From contig CM019067.1 of the NCBI GenBank assembly GCA_009667805.1, positions 70,822,997-70,886,996 of the forward strand: DNA of 64,000 bases, given 5' to 3'. A program made the position numbers and the translations under genes. The DNA is from Leptobrachium leishanense (taxonomy: Eukaryota > Chordata > Amphibia > Anura > Megophryidae). Numbering within the stretch: the first letter of the stretch is position 1; the number at the start of each line of letters is the position of its first letter. A model generated the notes under the pieces. It was not told the DNA's origin and made no database searches. It was given only the letters and a program-made list of their open reading frames with translations. Shown here piece by piece: positions 44,828-55,810 of the stretch.

Positions 44828-45140
44828 TTAACCTCCCCTGGCGGTCTAATTTTTGGGGAAAACCGCATCTAAAAGCGGTCTATTTCTTCTCCCCCCCCCC
44901 TAGCGGTATTCCCGAGTGTGGCTAGGGGTTAAATTCCTATGTTGGAAGCGGCAATCCCGAGCAACACTCAGGATGCCGCTGGATACATCACCTCTCCCTG
45001 CGCTCCCTCGATGTCCCCAGCTGCCTCCTCTGGCGACCGCGACCTTATACTTCCTGGTTCCTTCCTCGCGAGAAGGAATCCAGGAAGTAAAATGCCTTGA
45101 TCGCCGGAGGAGACTGCAGAGATCATCGAGGGAGCGCAGG
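44828..45140. mobile_element. TTAA MITE inside the satellite, right end missing
   Basis: Starts at the TTAA of a satellite unit (CTAACCTTAACCTCCCCTGG) and is nearly identical to 47178-47490, but breaks off after GGGAGCGCAGG and rejoins the satellite at AACCCTAACC. CAGG is present in both partners, suggesting a microhomology junction. No coding sequence. Confidence 0.85.
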
Positions 45141-45558
45141 AACCCTAACCTTAATCATAAAACATACAGAAACAGGAACCCTAACCTTAAACATAAAACA
45201 TACAGAAACAAAAACCCTAAGCTTAATCATAAAAAATACAGAAACAGGAACCCTAACCTTAAACATAAAACATTCAGAAACAGGAACCCTAACCTTAATC
45301 ATAAAACATACAGAAACAGGAACCTTAAACAGAAAACATACAGAAACAGGAACCCTAACCTTTATCATAAAACATACAGAAACAGAAACCCTAACCTTTA
45401 TCATAAAACATACAGAAACAGGAACCCTAACCTTAATCATAAAACATACAGAATCAGTAACCCTAACCTTAATCATAAAACATAAAGAAACAGTAACTCT
45501 AACCTTAATCATAAAACATACAGAAACAGGAACTCTAACCTTAAACATAAAACATACA

Positions 45559-46298
45559 TGTCATGGAGCTGATGTAACGCTCCATGCTTCGAACCCCAAG
45601 AGACTTTATGTTCATTTATATTGTGTGTCTTTAAATATTTTACATCGTTTGGTTTTAGTTTAATTTAGTTTAGTGTAAAATGGCATAACTTTGGTTTTTT
45701 AAATATTTATATTCCTGTAGGTACATGTGTTTTTCTGTATACAGTAAACAAGCTTTACTGCTGTGTAATTTATGCACCAGGGCTTTTCCCATTATCTAGC
45801 TGCATGTTTAATTCAAGGGATCTGTGATAGTGGTTGTGTTTAATCTGATGTGTTAGAACAATGGATTATACAAATGTTGTGTGAGTTGATGGCTAAAGAA
45901 TGTAAAGAATGTTTATTGTAAATAACTGACATAATGTAATTAGTATGGGTAGGACGAGGTGCGTCATTTTATGCAAATTATGACTGTTGGACTTCAGCAT
46001 AAATGGTGGCGTTTTGTTCATTAAAAAGTCAGAGAACTCTCAAGCTCAGAGAGAGAGAATCCTGTTGGAACATACAGCCGCGCCTGGTGTTTCATTCAAC
46101 GACGCTACACTACACTATCACCCTCAGAAGGTACCGAGCCGCCTTCTGGAAATTCCTAACGGCTCCAGTGCAGAGGAACAGAAACAGGCGGGTGAATCTG
46201 CTCGAGGCGCTGAGGACAGCGCTCCCAGTAGCCGGGCTGACCGCAACGAAGGGGTGTCTGGAGAGCCAGGACAGATGGAAGAGAACGGTGCCATCACA
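45559..46298. mobile_element. solo LTR inside the satellite
   Basis: 740 bp beginning TGTCATGGAGC and ending GCCATCACA, flanked by ATACA at 45554-45558 and 46299-46303. AT-rich first half, GC-rich last 250 bp; ATTAAA at about 46020 and an AGCATAAATGG TATA-like motif near 45998 fit an LTR on the plus strand. The family is not identified. The open frames inside are short and unsupported. Confidence 0.85.
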
Positions 46299-47177
46299 AT
46301 ACAGAAACAGTAACCCTAACCTTAAACATAAAACATACAGAAACAGGACTCCTAACCTTAAACATACAGAAACAGTAACTCTAACCTTAATCATAAAACA
46401 AACAGAAACCCTAACCTTAATCATAAAACATACAGAAACAGTAACTCTAACCTTAATCATAAAACCTACAGAAACAGGAACCCTAACCTTAAACATACAG
46501 AAACAGTAACCCTAACCTTTATCACAAAACATACAGAAACAGGAACCCTAACCTTTATCATAAAACATACAGAAACAGTAACCCTAACCTTAATCATAAA
46601 ACATACAGAAACAGTAACTCTAACCTTAATCATAAAACATACAGAAACAGGAACCCTAACCGTAATCATAAAACATACAGAAACAGTAACTCTAATCTTA
46701 ATCATAAAACATACAGAAACAGGAACCCCAACCTTAAACATACAGAAACAGGAACCCTAACCTTAAACATAAAACATACAGAAACAGGAACCCTAACCTT
46801 TATCATAAAACATACAGAATCAGAACCCTAACCTTAATCATAAAACATAGAGAAACAAAAACCCTAACCTCAATCATAAAACAGAGAAACAGTAACCCTA
46901 ACCTTAATCATAAAACATACAGAATCAGTAACCCTAACCTTAATCATAAAACATAGAGAAACAGTAACTCTAACCTTAATCATAAAACATACAGAAACAG
47001 GAACCCTAACCTTAAACATACAGAAACAGGAACCCTAACCTTAATCATAAAACATACAGAAACAGTAACCCTAACCTTAAACATAAAACATACAGAAACA
47101 GTAACCCTAACCTTAAACATACAGAAACAGTAACCCTAACCTTAAACATAAAACATACAGAAACAGGAACCCTAACC

Positions 47178-47524
47178 TTAACCTCCCTGGCGGTCTAATT
47201 TTTGGGAAAAACCGCATCTAAAAGCTGTCTATTTCTTCTCCCCCCCCCCCCTAGCGGTATTCCCGAGTGTGGCTCAGGGATAAATTCCTATGTTGGAAGC
47301 GGCAATCCCGAGCAACACTCAGGATGCCGCTGGATACATCACCTCTCCCTGCGCTCCCTCGATGTCTCCAGCTGCCTCCTCTGGCGACCGTGAACTTATA
47401 CTTCCTGGTTCCTTCCGCGCGAGAAGGAATCCAGGAAGTTAAACGCTGCGATCGCCGTAGGAGACTGCAGAGATCATCAAGGGAGCGCAGGGAGAGGTGA
47501 TGTATACAGCCCGAATGTGTCTCG
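47178..47524. mobile_element. TTAA MITE at the right edge of the satellite
   Basis: Inserted at the same position of the satellite unit as the copy at 44828. The interior is palindromic: TACATCACCTCTCCCTGCGC (47335) is the reverse complement of sequence at 47488-47507, and TTCCTGGTTCCTTC pairs with GAAGGAATCCAGGAA around 47420. No satellite follows, so the array ends here. Confidence 0.8.
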
Positions 47525-49409
47525 GGGTTACCACTTTCTGTTTCATAAACGATCGTATATCCAAATAGGCAGATACTATATATAGATAAATAACGAGCAT
47601 AAAAAATGCACGCAAAAACGGGCGCGCATTAACGCTGCGCACAGAAATCGGTGGCCAGACATTTTTGATGCGATTCAGCCAATCTGAATTAAGAACCACA
47701 ATTGTCTCTCATTCAGTTTTTGCGCCTGTCAAAATCAATCTGAGTATATATGTTGCAGCAATAATAAAAACACGCACAACCTCTCAATGTTATTGTTTGG
47801 GTACGTGTAGAATGTGTAACTATACTGTGCTGTATTTTTTTTTCGTGCTGGTGTATTTGGTTTCGGCCAGAACATTCCGATTTACAGTTACCACCAGCTT
47901 TTCAAAGACGTTAAAATTATGCGCGCAAACGTCATTCGTAAAAATTTGCACATCAACTGTAATACCATCCGCGTACCAGCGCACAAACGCATTTGCGCTC
48001 ACAATGTTAAGTATGGGATGCACGCATGAACTTGCGTTCGCGCAGGGTCACTCGCTTTAGACGTTAATGCGCATCGTATGTCGTATGAAGGGTTTTGCCC
48101 CTTGCGTTAATGCATTTTTGCGCACGAGCACATTTTTGCGCGAAGAATGTAATAGAGCCCGAAGTGTAGTATTGACTGGATTTGTTTTATACATGGATAT
48201 AGAAAATATAAAAAAAAACATGTTTAGTATAAAAATACATAGAATAACCTATACTCAAATATGCAGAATACATTATCATATTTAAAAGAAATACACAGGA
48301 AAAATAAGCGCGACACATTCCTTCTAATATAAGGTCAAAAGATATACTTATTTATTAATTACATTCGTACCAGTCTTCGTAGTTTCCGTAATCATTGAAA
48401 AGTTGAAAAATTATCCCAGTAAATGCAGTAAGCTGTAATGGTTAGTCATTAATGTTATCGCTAATGCTGTATTTAGCAATCAGAGTGTTAATTAAACGAT
48501 CGTTCACTTGTTTTATCATGATAAAATATAAGCCATTGAAACTCCACCGTGAAATAATGGACAATAATTTGTAGAGCATAAAGAGTTCTAGGTATTTGAC
48601 ATGATTAGTGTGCCGGGTTTCTTTTTTTTTTTTCTTTTTCTTTTAGGAACAGTTAAAATAGTAATAATTGGACTCAATTTTAGTGTCACTTATCTTTATC
48701 TAGAATTAAAACACAATCTATTCATCTTCAGCGTATAATTTCCTTTCCCATTTATCACTTTCTAAAACCCATTCTAGTTAGATTGCTCTCGCTGTTAATG
48801 TACAAATTAATAAGCTGCATGCTGTGCGGGGTGCCAATAGCTCACATGCCCTACAGGGAGCCAATAAAGCCATGATTTTTTTTTTAATTATTAAGATATT
48901 AATAAACATATTCTCGTATTAAAGATTGAGAAACCAAATGCAGAAGAATATATAATCTGTTTTTTGTGCAATAGTGCTCTGATTTGAGTTTTGTTTTCTG
49001 CACAGATTTGTACCGATATATCTTCATATAGGAATAGATCCGTGAACAATCCAAGAGAATAATCACACAGATTATCGGATAATCGAGTCTGTGATCTCAT
49101 GAGGCATTTATCTGAGTTGTACGTGCAGGATGCACATTCATAGTGTATTTATTAATATAGGTGCAGGACAGGTAGCAGATAGATACACCGGCAAAAAATA
49201 GATTACAACTAGTTTTAAATTGGGACATCACAGCGAGATGCGGAATAAGACTGTTTAACATCACCACCTACACTGCTAACAACAGCGAAAATACAAATAA
49301 AAAGTACACATTGTTAACATTGTAGAGCTAATATACCGACCCTTAATCCAATGGTTCTTTCAGTTCTCCAAGAATAACTGTCTACATCCCATTTATCTAC
49401 TGTCATGTC
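47525..49409. other. AT-rich non-coding interval
   Basis: About 1.9 kb. 47600-48150 has scattered CpG-rich GCGCA phrases that may be a worn MITE. The short open frames have no known domain. A poly-T/pyrimidine tract lies at 48622-48645. No gene is supported. Confidence 0.45.
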
Positions 49410-49636
49410 TAGGGATGAGCTGTTCGGTTCGGACGGTTCGGACGGTTCTGTTCGCGAACTCCGAACATTTCCGGGTGTTCGCCGCATGTTCGACCACAAT
49501 GGCCCACAATGCACTTTTACACTGGCCTGAAGCTCGTAATTGGCTACAGCCTTGCACCTGACCACAGGCTATTTTTAATCTATGTCAGATGAGGCTGAAG
49601 TGCGGGAAAGACACTGGACACTAGGATACCACGTGC

Positions 49637-52023
49637 TTGAGGCGACATATGAAAACCTGCCACACATCCCGTTGGCACAAAACTTTGCGTAGGTCCTCCT
49701 CCTCCTCATCTGACTCTACCCCCACTGTATGTCCTGCCATGTCATTGCCTACAACCTCCACTGACAGGGATGATGCTACAGTAATGGATGTACCAGGTCC
49801 TTCTTCACAATGTGACATCATCCCATCAGTTGAAGATTTACGCAGTCAGATTACATTGCCGCAGCTGCTGCAGCGTAAGAAAAAATATAGTCCCAACCAT
49901 CCCCAAGCACAGTGTCTAAATGCCAGCTTAGCAAAATTACTCGCATTGCAGCTGCTGCCTTTCCAGCTGGTGGACTCTGCTCCCTTCCGTGAATTTGCTG
50001 AATGTGCTGTACCACAGTGGCAGGTTCCAAAATGCCATTACTTTTCACGCAAGGCCATTCCAGCACTATACCTGCACGTGGAAGACAATGTTATCCAGTC
50101 ATTGGGAAAGGCAGTCAGCAACAAGGTGCATGTGACTTTAGACAAGTGGTCCAGCAAGCATGGACAGGGTCGTTACATTTCCTTCACGGCACACTGGGTA
50201 ACTCTGATTGCAGCTGGGAGGGATCCAAGACGGGGCTCTGTGCTGGAGCTTGTTCATCCACCATGCCTCCAGAAAGCTGCTTGTATGAGGTCTGTCTGCT
50301 CCACCACCACCTCTCCCTCTTCCTCCTCCTCCTCCTCCTCCTCCTTCTGTGTCTCTGGCGAAGTGGCAGTTAAACCGACACCTGACAGGGTCTACGCAAT
50401 GGCTCAAGTAAAGAGAAGCCATACTGTGCTTGAGCTGGTATGTTTAGGGGACAGGTGCCACACCAGGCCAGAAATTCTGTCAGCTCTGCAGTGCCAGGTG
50501 CAGAGATGGTTAACACCATGCCAGCTTCAGCTGGGAATGATCATCTGTGATAATAGCAGCAACCTTCTGTCCGCCCTACACAAGGGTAAATTGACGCATG
50601 TACCATGCCTAGAACACGTCCTAAATCTAGTGGTACAGCGTTTCCTAACCAAGTACCCAGGGTTGCCAGAGCTTCTCAGCAAGGCCAGAAAAGTCTGCAG
50701 TCACTTCAGATGGTCATTCCCAGCAAGCGTTCGCCTGGCAGAAATTCAAAGAGAATTCCACCTTCCCACAAACCATCTGATCTGTGACATGCCCACCAGG
50801 TGGAACTCGACATTAGCAATGCTGCAGCGTATGCACAAGCAGCAGAGGGCCATCAACGAGTACCTGTGTGAGTATGGCACAAAGACAGGTTCAGTTCAAC
50901 TTGTTCCCACCCCCCCGCACTGGCTGATGATCAAGGATGCATGCACTGTACTGTCACCATTTGAGGAGGCAACAAGGATGGTGAGCAGGGACAGTGCATG
51001 CATCAGTGACACAATTCCTTTAGTGTTCCTGCTGGAGCACACTCTGTGGGGAATTATAGATGTGGCTCTAGAGGCAGAGCAGTGGGAGGAAGAGGAGGCC
51101 TTCCCTAGCTCTGAAGGCCCCAGTCTTTCCACAGACAGCATTCCAGTGGGTCCTACTCAGATCAGACAGGAGGAGGATGAGGAGGAGGAATATTTAAGTA
51201 GTGGGGGCATTGAAGGTGGGGATTCCTCAAGTGAGGGTTTCGTTTGCCCAGAAACACAAGGGCTAGTGCGTGGCTGGGAAGAGGAAATGCACAATGGGGT
51301 CATCCTCATTGACCAGGAAGACTCGGAAGCTAATGCCACCTCCAACCTACACAGCATGGGCTCCCTTATAATGCAAAGCCTGCTAAAGGACCCCAGGATT
51401 CGTGCTATCAAGGAGAGGATCATTACTGGTTGGCAACCCTTCTTGATCCACGATACAAGGGTAAAGTTGCAGAGCTCATCCTGCCTGCACAGAGGGAGCA
51501 CAGGATGAAAAAACTTGAGGACGCTCTAAAGCGACACTTGTGTAAAACCTTTCCAGGCACTGGTAGGCTACCAAGTGATGACACGCGTGCTTCTGAGGCT
51601 GCGGATGATCAGAGGAATAGTGGTGAAGGCCAGGGCCGCTTGACTGATGCATTTTTAAAAAAATTTAGTCCACGACGCCCAGGGACGTCAAATGTAGGCA
51701 CCCATTGCCAACGTCTTCACCATATGGTGCAGGACTACCTAGGGGCAAGAGCAGACCTGGATACCTTTCTAGCAGATGATCCACTGGCTTACTGGGTGTT
51801 GAGATTGGATCACTGGCCAGAACTTAGCCAATACGCTATGCAGCTACTAGGTTGCCCTTCATCCAGTGTGCTTTCTGAAAGGACGTTCAGTGCCGCTGGA
51901 GGTTTTGTCACAGACAAAAGAGTGCATCTGTCCACCGACTCTGTAGACCGGCTGACATTTATAAAAATGAATCAGTCCTGGATCAGCAGTTATCAATCCC
52001 CTGATGCTGACGTAACGGAATAG
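49637..52023 (+). pseudogene. hAT transposase with N-terminal loss and one frameshift
   Basis: The first open part (49637-51508) begins LRRHMKTCH, the second half of a BED-type zinc finger; the first Cys pair is absent, so the start is deleted. It continues with a transposase body (WSSKHGQGRYISFTAHWV, CLEHVLNLVVQRF, MPTRWNSTLAMLQRM). Near 51415-51430 the frame shifts, and 51430-52023 carries LATLLDPRYKGK and the hAT C-terminal dimerisation region (PLAYW, SSSVLSERTFSAAG). It ends at TAG 52021-52023. An acidic and serine-rich insert lies around 51070-51250. Autonomous activity is lost unless both defects are bypassed. Confidence 0.9.
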
Positions 52024-52065
52024 ATCGGGGATGTCTTCTGCATTCACAAAACCTCCAGCACTGAA

Positions 52066-52890
52066 CTCTTCCACAATACCACAAAAGGGTTACGGTGTGA
52101 ATGCACTTGCTGCCATGAAAGGCACAATATTTGGCTGCACTGACGCCTGTGCCACATCTATATCATTTAAATTTTTTGAACCGCAGGGTCCAACCCTGCA
52201 CTCTTCCACAATACCACAAAAGGGTTACGGTGTGAAGGCACTTGCTGCCATGAAAGGCACAATATCTGGGTGCACTGACTCCCATTACCAGATTCATATC
52301 TATCTGTTTAATATAGGACCGCAAGGTCCACCCCTGCATTCTTCCACAATACTACAGAGGGGTTACTGTATGATAGTACTTACTGGCCTGGCAGTCTGGC
52401 ACAAAAAGCACAATATCTGGGTGCACTGACGCCCATTACCAGATGCATATCTTTTTAATATAGGACCACATGGTCCACCCCTGCATTCTTCTACAATACC
52501 ACAGAGGTGTTACTGTATGAATGCACTTGCTGGCCTGGCACCAAAAGCACAATATCTGGGTGCACTGACTCCTTTACCAGATTCATATCTTTTTAATATA
52601 GGAGAGCATGGTCCACCCCAGCGCTCTTTCACAATACCACAGAGGGGTTACTGTATGATGGCACTTGCTGGCCTGGCACCAAAAGCACAATATCTGGGTG
52701 CACTGACGCCTTTACCAGATTCATATCTTTTTAATATAGGACCACATGGTCCACCCCTGCATTCTTCCACAATACTACAGAGGGGATACTGTATGATAGT
52801 ACTTGCAGGCCTGGCACCAAAAGCACAATATTTGGGTGCACTGCCACTGACGCCTGTATCAGATTCATCTCCTCAGAGGGGTTACGGTGT
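52066..52890. repeat. 137-bp tandem repeat in the hAT 3' region
   Basis: CCACAATACCACA-type phrases recur at about 52071, 52207, 52344, 52493, 52631 and 52768, giving six units of 136-149 bp and a partial seventh. Each unit contains GGGTTAC(G/T)GT, GGCACAATAT and GGTGCACTGAC. Confidence 0.92.
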
Positions 52891-52942
52891 GACGGCATTG
52901 TTGACGGCACTCGGGCGTGTTCGGCTCATCCCTAGTCATGTC

Positions 52943-53596
52943 TACTTGTCTGTCTGTCCGTGGATCTATCCATCTACCCGGCTGTGTCCCTGTTTGTCTT
53001 TCCTTATTTATCTTCTATTGCAGATGGTTTAAACAAAAGCAAAATTATATAGTAAAATATATTTAAAATGATACAATAAACCTCCAGATGGTTTGGAACT
53101 ATATCTCTCATGATACCCAGCCACTCATTAGGTTGACATCTGGAGGGCCAAGGTTGACGACTCCCACAGTATACACTTAATATTGGAAAGTAAAACTATG
53201 CGCTCTATATTAAATGTGATCAATCTTTCTAAATGGCAATACGGAAGATAATAATTACACATTCAGTGCACGTCCAAGCACTAGTAGCTGCATTCATGAC
53301 ACATACTGAAGGAAAGCAAAGAACGCCCAAAAGTATATTGCAAAAATCACATGCTTGAAGCAAATTGGACACTAGAATTTAAAATAAAATGGTGCAATTA
53401 GTGTATTATTTTGAAAGGTCATTGATTAGAGTGCATCTTTTCTTTAGTGCTAAAGACAGACCAGAAAAACATGTAGCTAGTTACTTTTGAATAACAATGT
53501 GTCTTCATCCTAGAGGTTTCCCAATAATCACTCAAGTTAAATGTGTTCATTAATTTACAATAGGAGATTATTCGATCACAATTATTAATATTTTGA
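52943..53596. other. non-coding interval with a short inverted repeat
   Basis: CCTCCAGATG (53080) and CATCTGGAGG (to 53149) bracket a 70-bp unit that looks like a very short MITE. The rest is AT-rich. Confidence 0.45.
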
Positions 53597-53825
53597 TTGA
53601 ATTCTGATTGGTATATATATATACACCAAACAACAATGGGAGACGCACTCTGGGACTTGTAATAAATTTTGTTATTTTATTTTCATATCTAGTTAAAATA
53701 CAACAAGCCCGACGTTTCGGCTCATCAAGGTAAACCTTAACAAAGGCTCAGAAACATAACGTTAGGCTTCATGTATTTTAACTAAATGGAATTACATAGT
53801 TAAATAGGCTGAAAAAAGACATGTG

Positions 53826-55440
53826 ACGTAAGCCCACTCGCCACTTCAAGGCACCTCTTTAGAGTGGGTACCTAACAATTGTAACCAAAAGGCCGCTCTA
53901 CTGAGCAGCTCCAAGCCCCTCCAGCTGCTTTTCAGCCAAGGAGAGACAAAGATGGTGGGTTTTATTTATACACGCACCAAACACTTCCCATTTGGGATCA
54001 AAAACAAAAACATGGAAAGAGGAACAGCTGCAGAACGACGGACTGGTGTTACAAGCATGATATACATAAATACAGAAAAAATGGCGTCGCGCCCATACTC
54101 ACTTATTTTCGGAGCGGCAGCAACTGCCAGGAGTAACAGCCAGTCAATGTATAAAACATAACAAGGAAAAAGAGTGTCATCTGCGCTCGTTTCTATGTGT
54201 TTCATGTACAACAAAAATGAGGTTTTTGTTTGTTTCAATGGCCATTGCAACGTAAGCCCACTCGCCACTTCAAGGCACCTCTTTAGAGTGGGTACCTAAC
54301 AATTGTAACCAAAAGGCCGCTCTACTGAGCAGCTCCAAGCCCCTCCAGCTGCTTTTCAGCCAAGGAGAGACAAAGATGGTGGGTTTTATTTATACACGCA
54401 CCAAACACTTCCCATTTGGGATCAAAAACAAAAACATGGAAAGCGGAACAGCTGCCGAACGTCGGACTGGTGTTACAAGCATGATATACATAAATACAGA
54501 AAAAATGGCGTCGCGCCCATACTCACTTATTTTCAGAGCGGCAGCAACTGCCAGGAGTAACAGCCCAGTCAATGTATAAAACATAACAAGGAAAAAGAGT
54601 GTCATCTGCGCTCGTTTCTATGTGTTCCATGTACAACAAAAATGAGGTTTTTGTTTGTTTCAATGGCCATTGCAACGTAAGCCCACTCGCCACTTCAAGG
54701 CACCTCTTTAGAGTGGGTACCTAACAATTGTAACCAAAAGGCCGCTCTACTGAGCAGCTCCAAGCCCCTCCAGCTGCTTTTCAGCCAAGGAGAGACAAAG
54801 ATGGTGGGTTTTATTTATACACGCACCAAACACTTCCCATTTGGGATCAAAAACAAAAACATGGAAAGAGGAACAGCTGCAGAACGACGGACTGGTGTTA
54901 CAAGCATGATATACATAAATACAGAAAAAATGGCGTCGCGCCCATACTCACTTATTTTCGGAGCGGCAGCAACTGCCAGGAGTAACAGCCCAGTCAATGT
55001 ATAAAACATAACAATGTATATGTTTTATACATTGACTGGGCTGTTACTCCTGGCAGTTGCTGCCGCTCCGAAAATAAGTGAGTATGGGCGCGACGCCATT
55101 TTTTCTGTATTTATGTATATCATGCTTGTAACACCAGTCTGTCGTTCTGCAGCTGTTCCTCTTTCCATGTTTTTGTTTTTGATCCCAAATGGGAAGTGTT
55201 TGGTGCGTGTATAAATAAAACCCACCATCTTTGTCTCTCCTTGGCTGAAAAGCAGCTGGAGGGGCTTGGAGCTGCTCAGTAGAGCGGCCTTTTGGTTACA
55301 ATTGTTAGGTACCCACTCTAAAGAGGTGCCTTGAAGTGGCGAGTGGGCTTACGTTGCAATGGCCATTGAAACAAACAAAAACCTCAGTTTTGTTGTACAT
55401 GGAACACATAGAAACGAGCGCAGATGACACGCTTTTTCCT
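53826..55440. mobile_element. insertion of 425-bp tandem units ending in a giant palindrome
   Basis: Flanked by TGAAAAAAGACATGTG at 53810-53825 and 55441-55456, a 16-bp target duplication. Inside, ACGTAAGCCCACTCGCC recurs at 53826, 54250 and 54675 (period 424-425). The first copy lacks about 85 bp at its start. The third is followed, after a 12-bp spacer (55009-55020), by an inverted full unit (55021-55440). No terminal inverted repeat of a DNA transposon, no RT and no poly-A tail are visible. A long target duplicate suggests target-primed reverse transcription, and the arrangement recalls Penelope-type multimers, but the family is unknown. Confidence 0.88.
54589..55440. repeat. near-perfect palindrome with about 420-bp arms
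   Basis: The left arm 54589-55008 and right arm 55021-55440 are reverse complements with few differences (for example GACGG/CAGTC near 55140 and AAAT/CAGT near 55386). The spacer is 12 bp. Such a structure can extrude as a cruciform and is usually deleted in cloning. Confidence 0.93.
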
Positions 55441-55770
55441 TGAAAAAAGACATGTGTCCATTAGGTTCAGCCTTTCACACATCACCTACTGCTGTTGATC
55501 CAAAAGAAGGTAAAAAACCCAGTCTGAAGCACTCGCCAATATGCAACATACTGGTAAAAAATTCCTTCTGACCCCAGAATGGTGTCAGATTTCTTCTTGG
55601 ATCAAGAAGCTTTTACCCACATATTAAATATTATAACCCTTAATATTAATACATTTTGTTATTTTATTTTTATATGTTCCGGAGTGAGTTTCCCATTGTT
55701 GTAGTATACATTTTTTGAGATTTTTTTTACCACCTGGCAAATTTTAATTTTTTGATCAGATTATCTGTGT

Positions 55771-55779
<9 letters not shown>

Positions 55780-55810
<31 letters not shown>
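55780..55810. repeat. (TG)n(TA)n microsatellite
   Basis: TGTGTGTGTG followed by TATATATA next to the hammerhead repeat. Confidence 0.9.

Larger units (their letters stand above)
42180..47181. repeat. 36-bp satellite array with telomere-like motifs
   Basis: The unit is AACCCTAACCTTAATCATAA plus AACATACAGAAACAGT or the GG variant, 36 bp, roughly 110 copies in three blocks: 42180-44827, 45141-45558 and 46304-47181. Variants at the TTAATCAT/TTTATCAT/TTAAACAT position and shorter units alternate. A longer recurring block (marked by ATTATAATACATAGAAACAG at 42569, 42931, 43431, 43858 and 44105) shows higher-order repeats of unequal size. Since 36 is a multiple of 3, long spurious open frames run on both strands; they are not genes. 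Breaks: MITE at 44828, solo LTR at 45559, MITE at 47178. Confidence 0.97.
49410..52934 (+). mobile_element. hAT DNA transposon, nearly complete
   Basis: Ends TAGGGATGAGC and GCTCATCCCTA are perfect 11-bp inverted repeats. The 8-bp target duplication GTCATGTC is exact on both sides (49402-49409 and 52935-52942), so the insertion is not old. It encodes a hAT transposase (49637-52023, broken) and has a tandem 137-bp repeat in its 3' part. The N-terminal zinc finger is partly deleted, so this copy is not autonomous. Confidence 0.95.
53795..55640 (-). mobile_element. CR1-like LINE 3' fragment, split by the 425-bp-unit insertion
   Basis: 53795-53825 and 55441-55640 together match the 3' UTR of the CR1 copy at 38085-38260 (CCATTAGGTTCAGCCTTTCA, CCCAGAATGGTGTCAGATTT). 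The 16 bp next to the break are duplicated, as listed with the insertion. The fragment itself sits between AT-rich sequences carrying inverted CAACAATGGGA / TCCCATTGTTG (53627 and 55691). Confidence 0.72.

Noticed and set aside
42201..47000. Many long open frames with repeating MIKVRVTVSVCF- or RNRNPNLNHKTY-like residues on both strands
   Set aside because: They come from the 36-bp satellite, whose length is a multiple of 3 and whose unit lacks stops in some frames. They are not genes.
42180..47181. True telomere or interstitial telomere
   Set aside because: The unit contains only one CCCTAA-like motif per 36 bp, not a TTAGGG tandem.
49637..49660. Start codon for the hAT transposase at 49637
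   Set aside because: It is a TTG inside a zinc finger already lacking its first half. The true start has been deleted, so I do not assign a start.
53700..53735. TTGATGAGCCGAAACGTC-like sequence on the minus strand
   Set aside because: The core begins TTGATGA (C3 is T) and there is no helix II. It may be a relic of a Penelope 3' end but is not a hammerhead.
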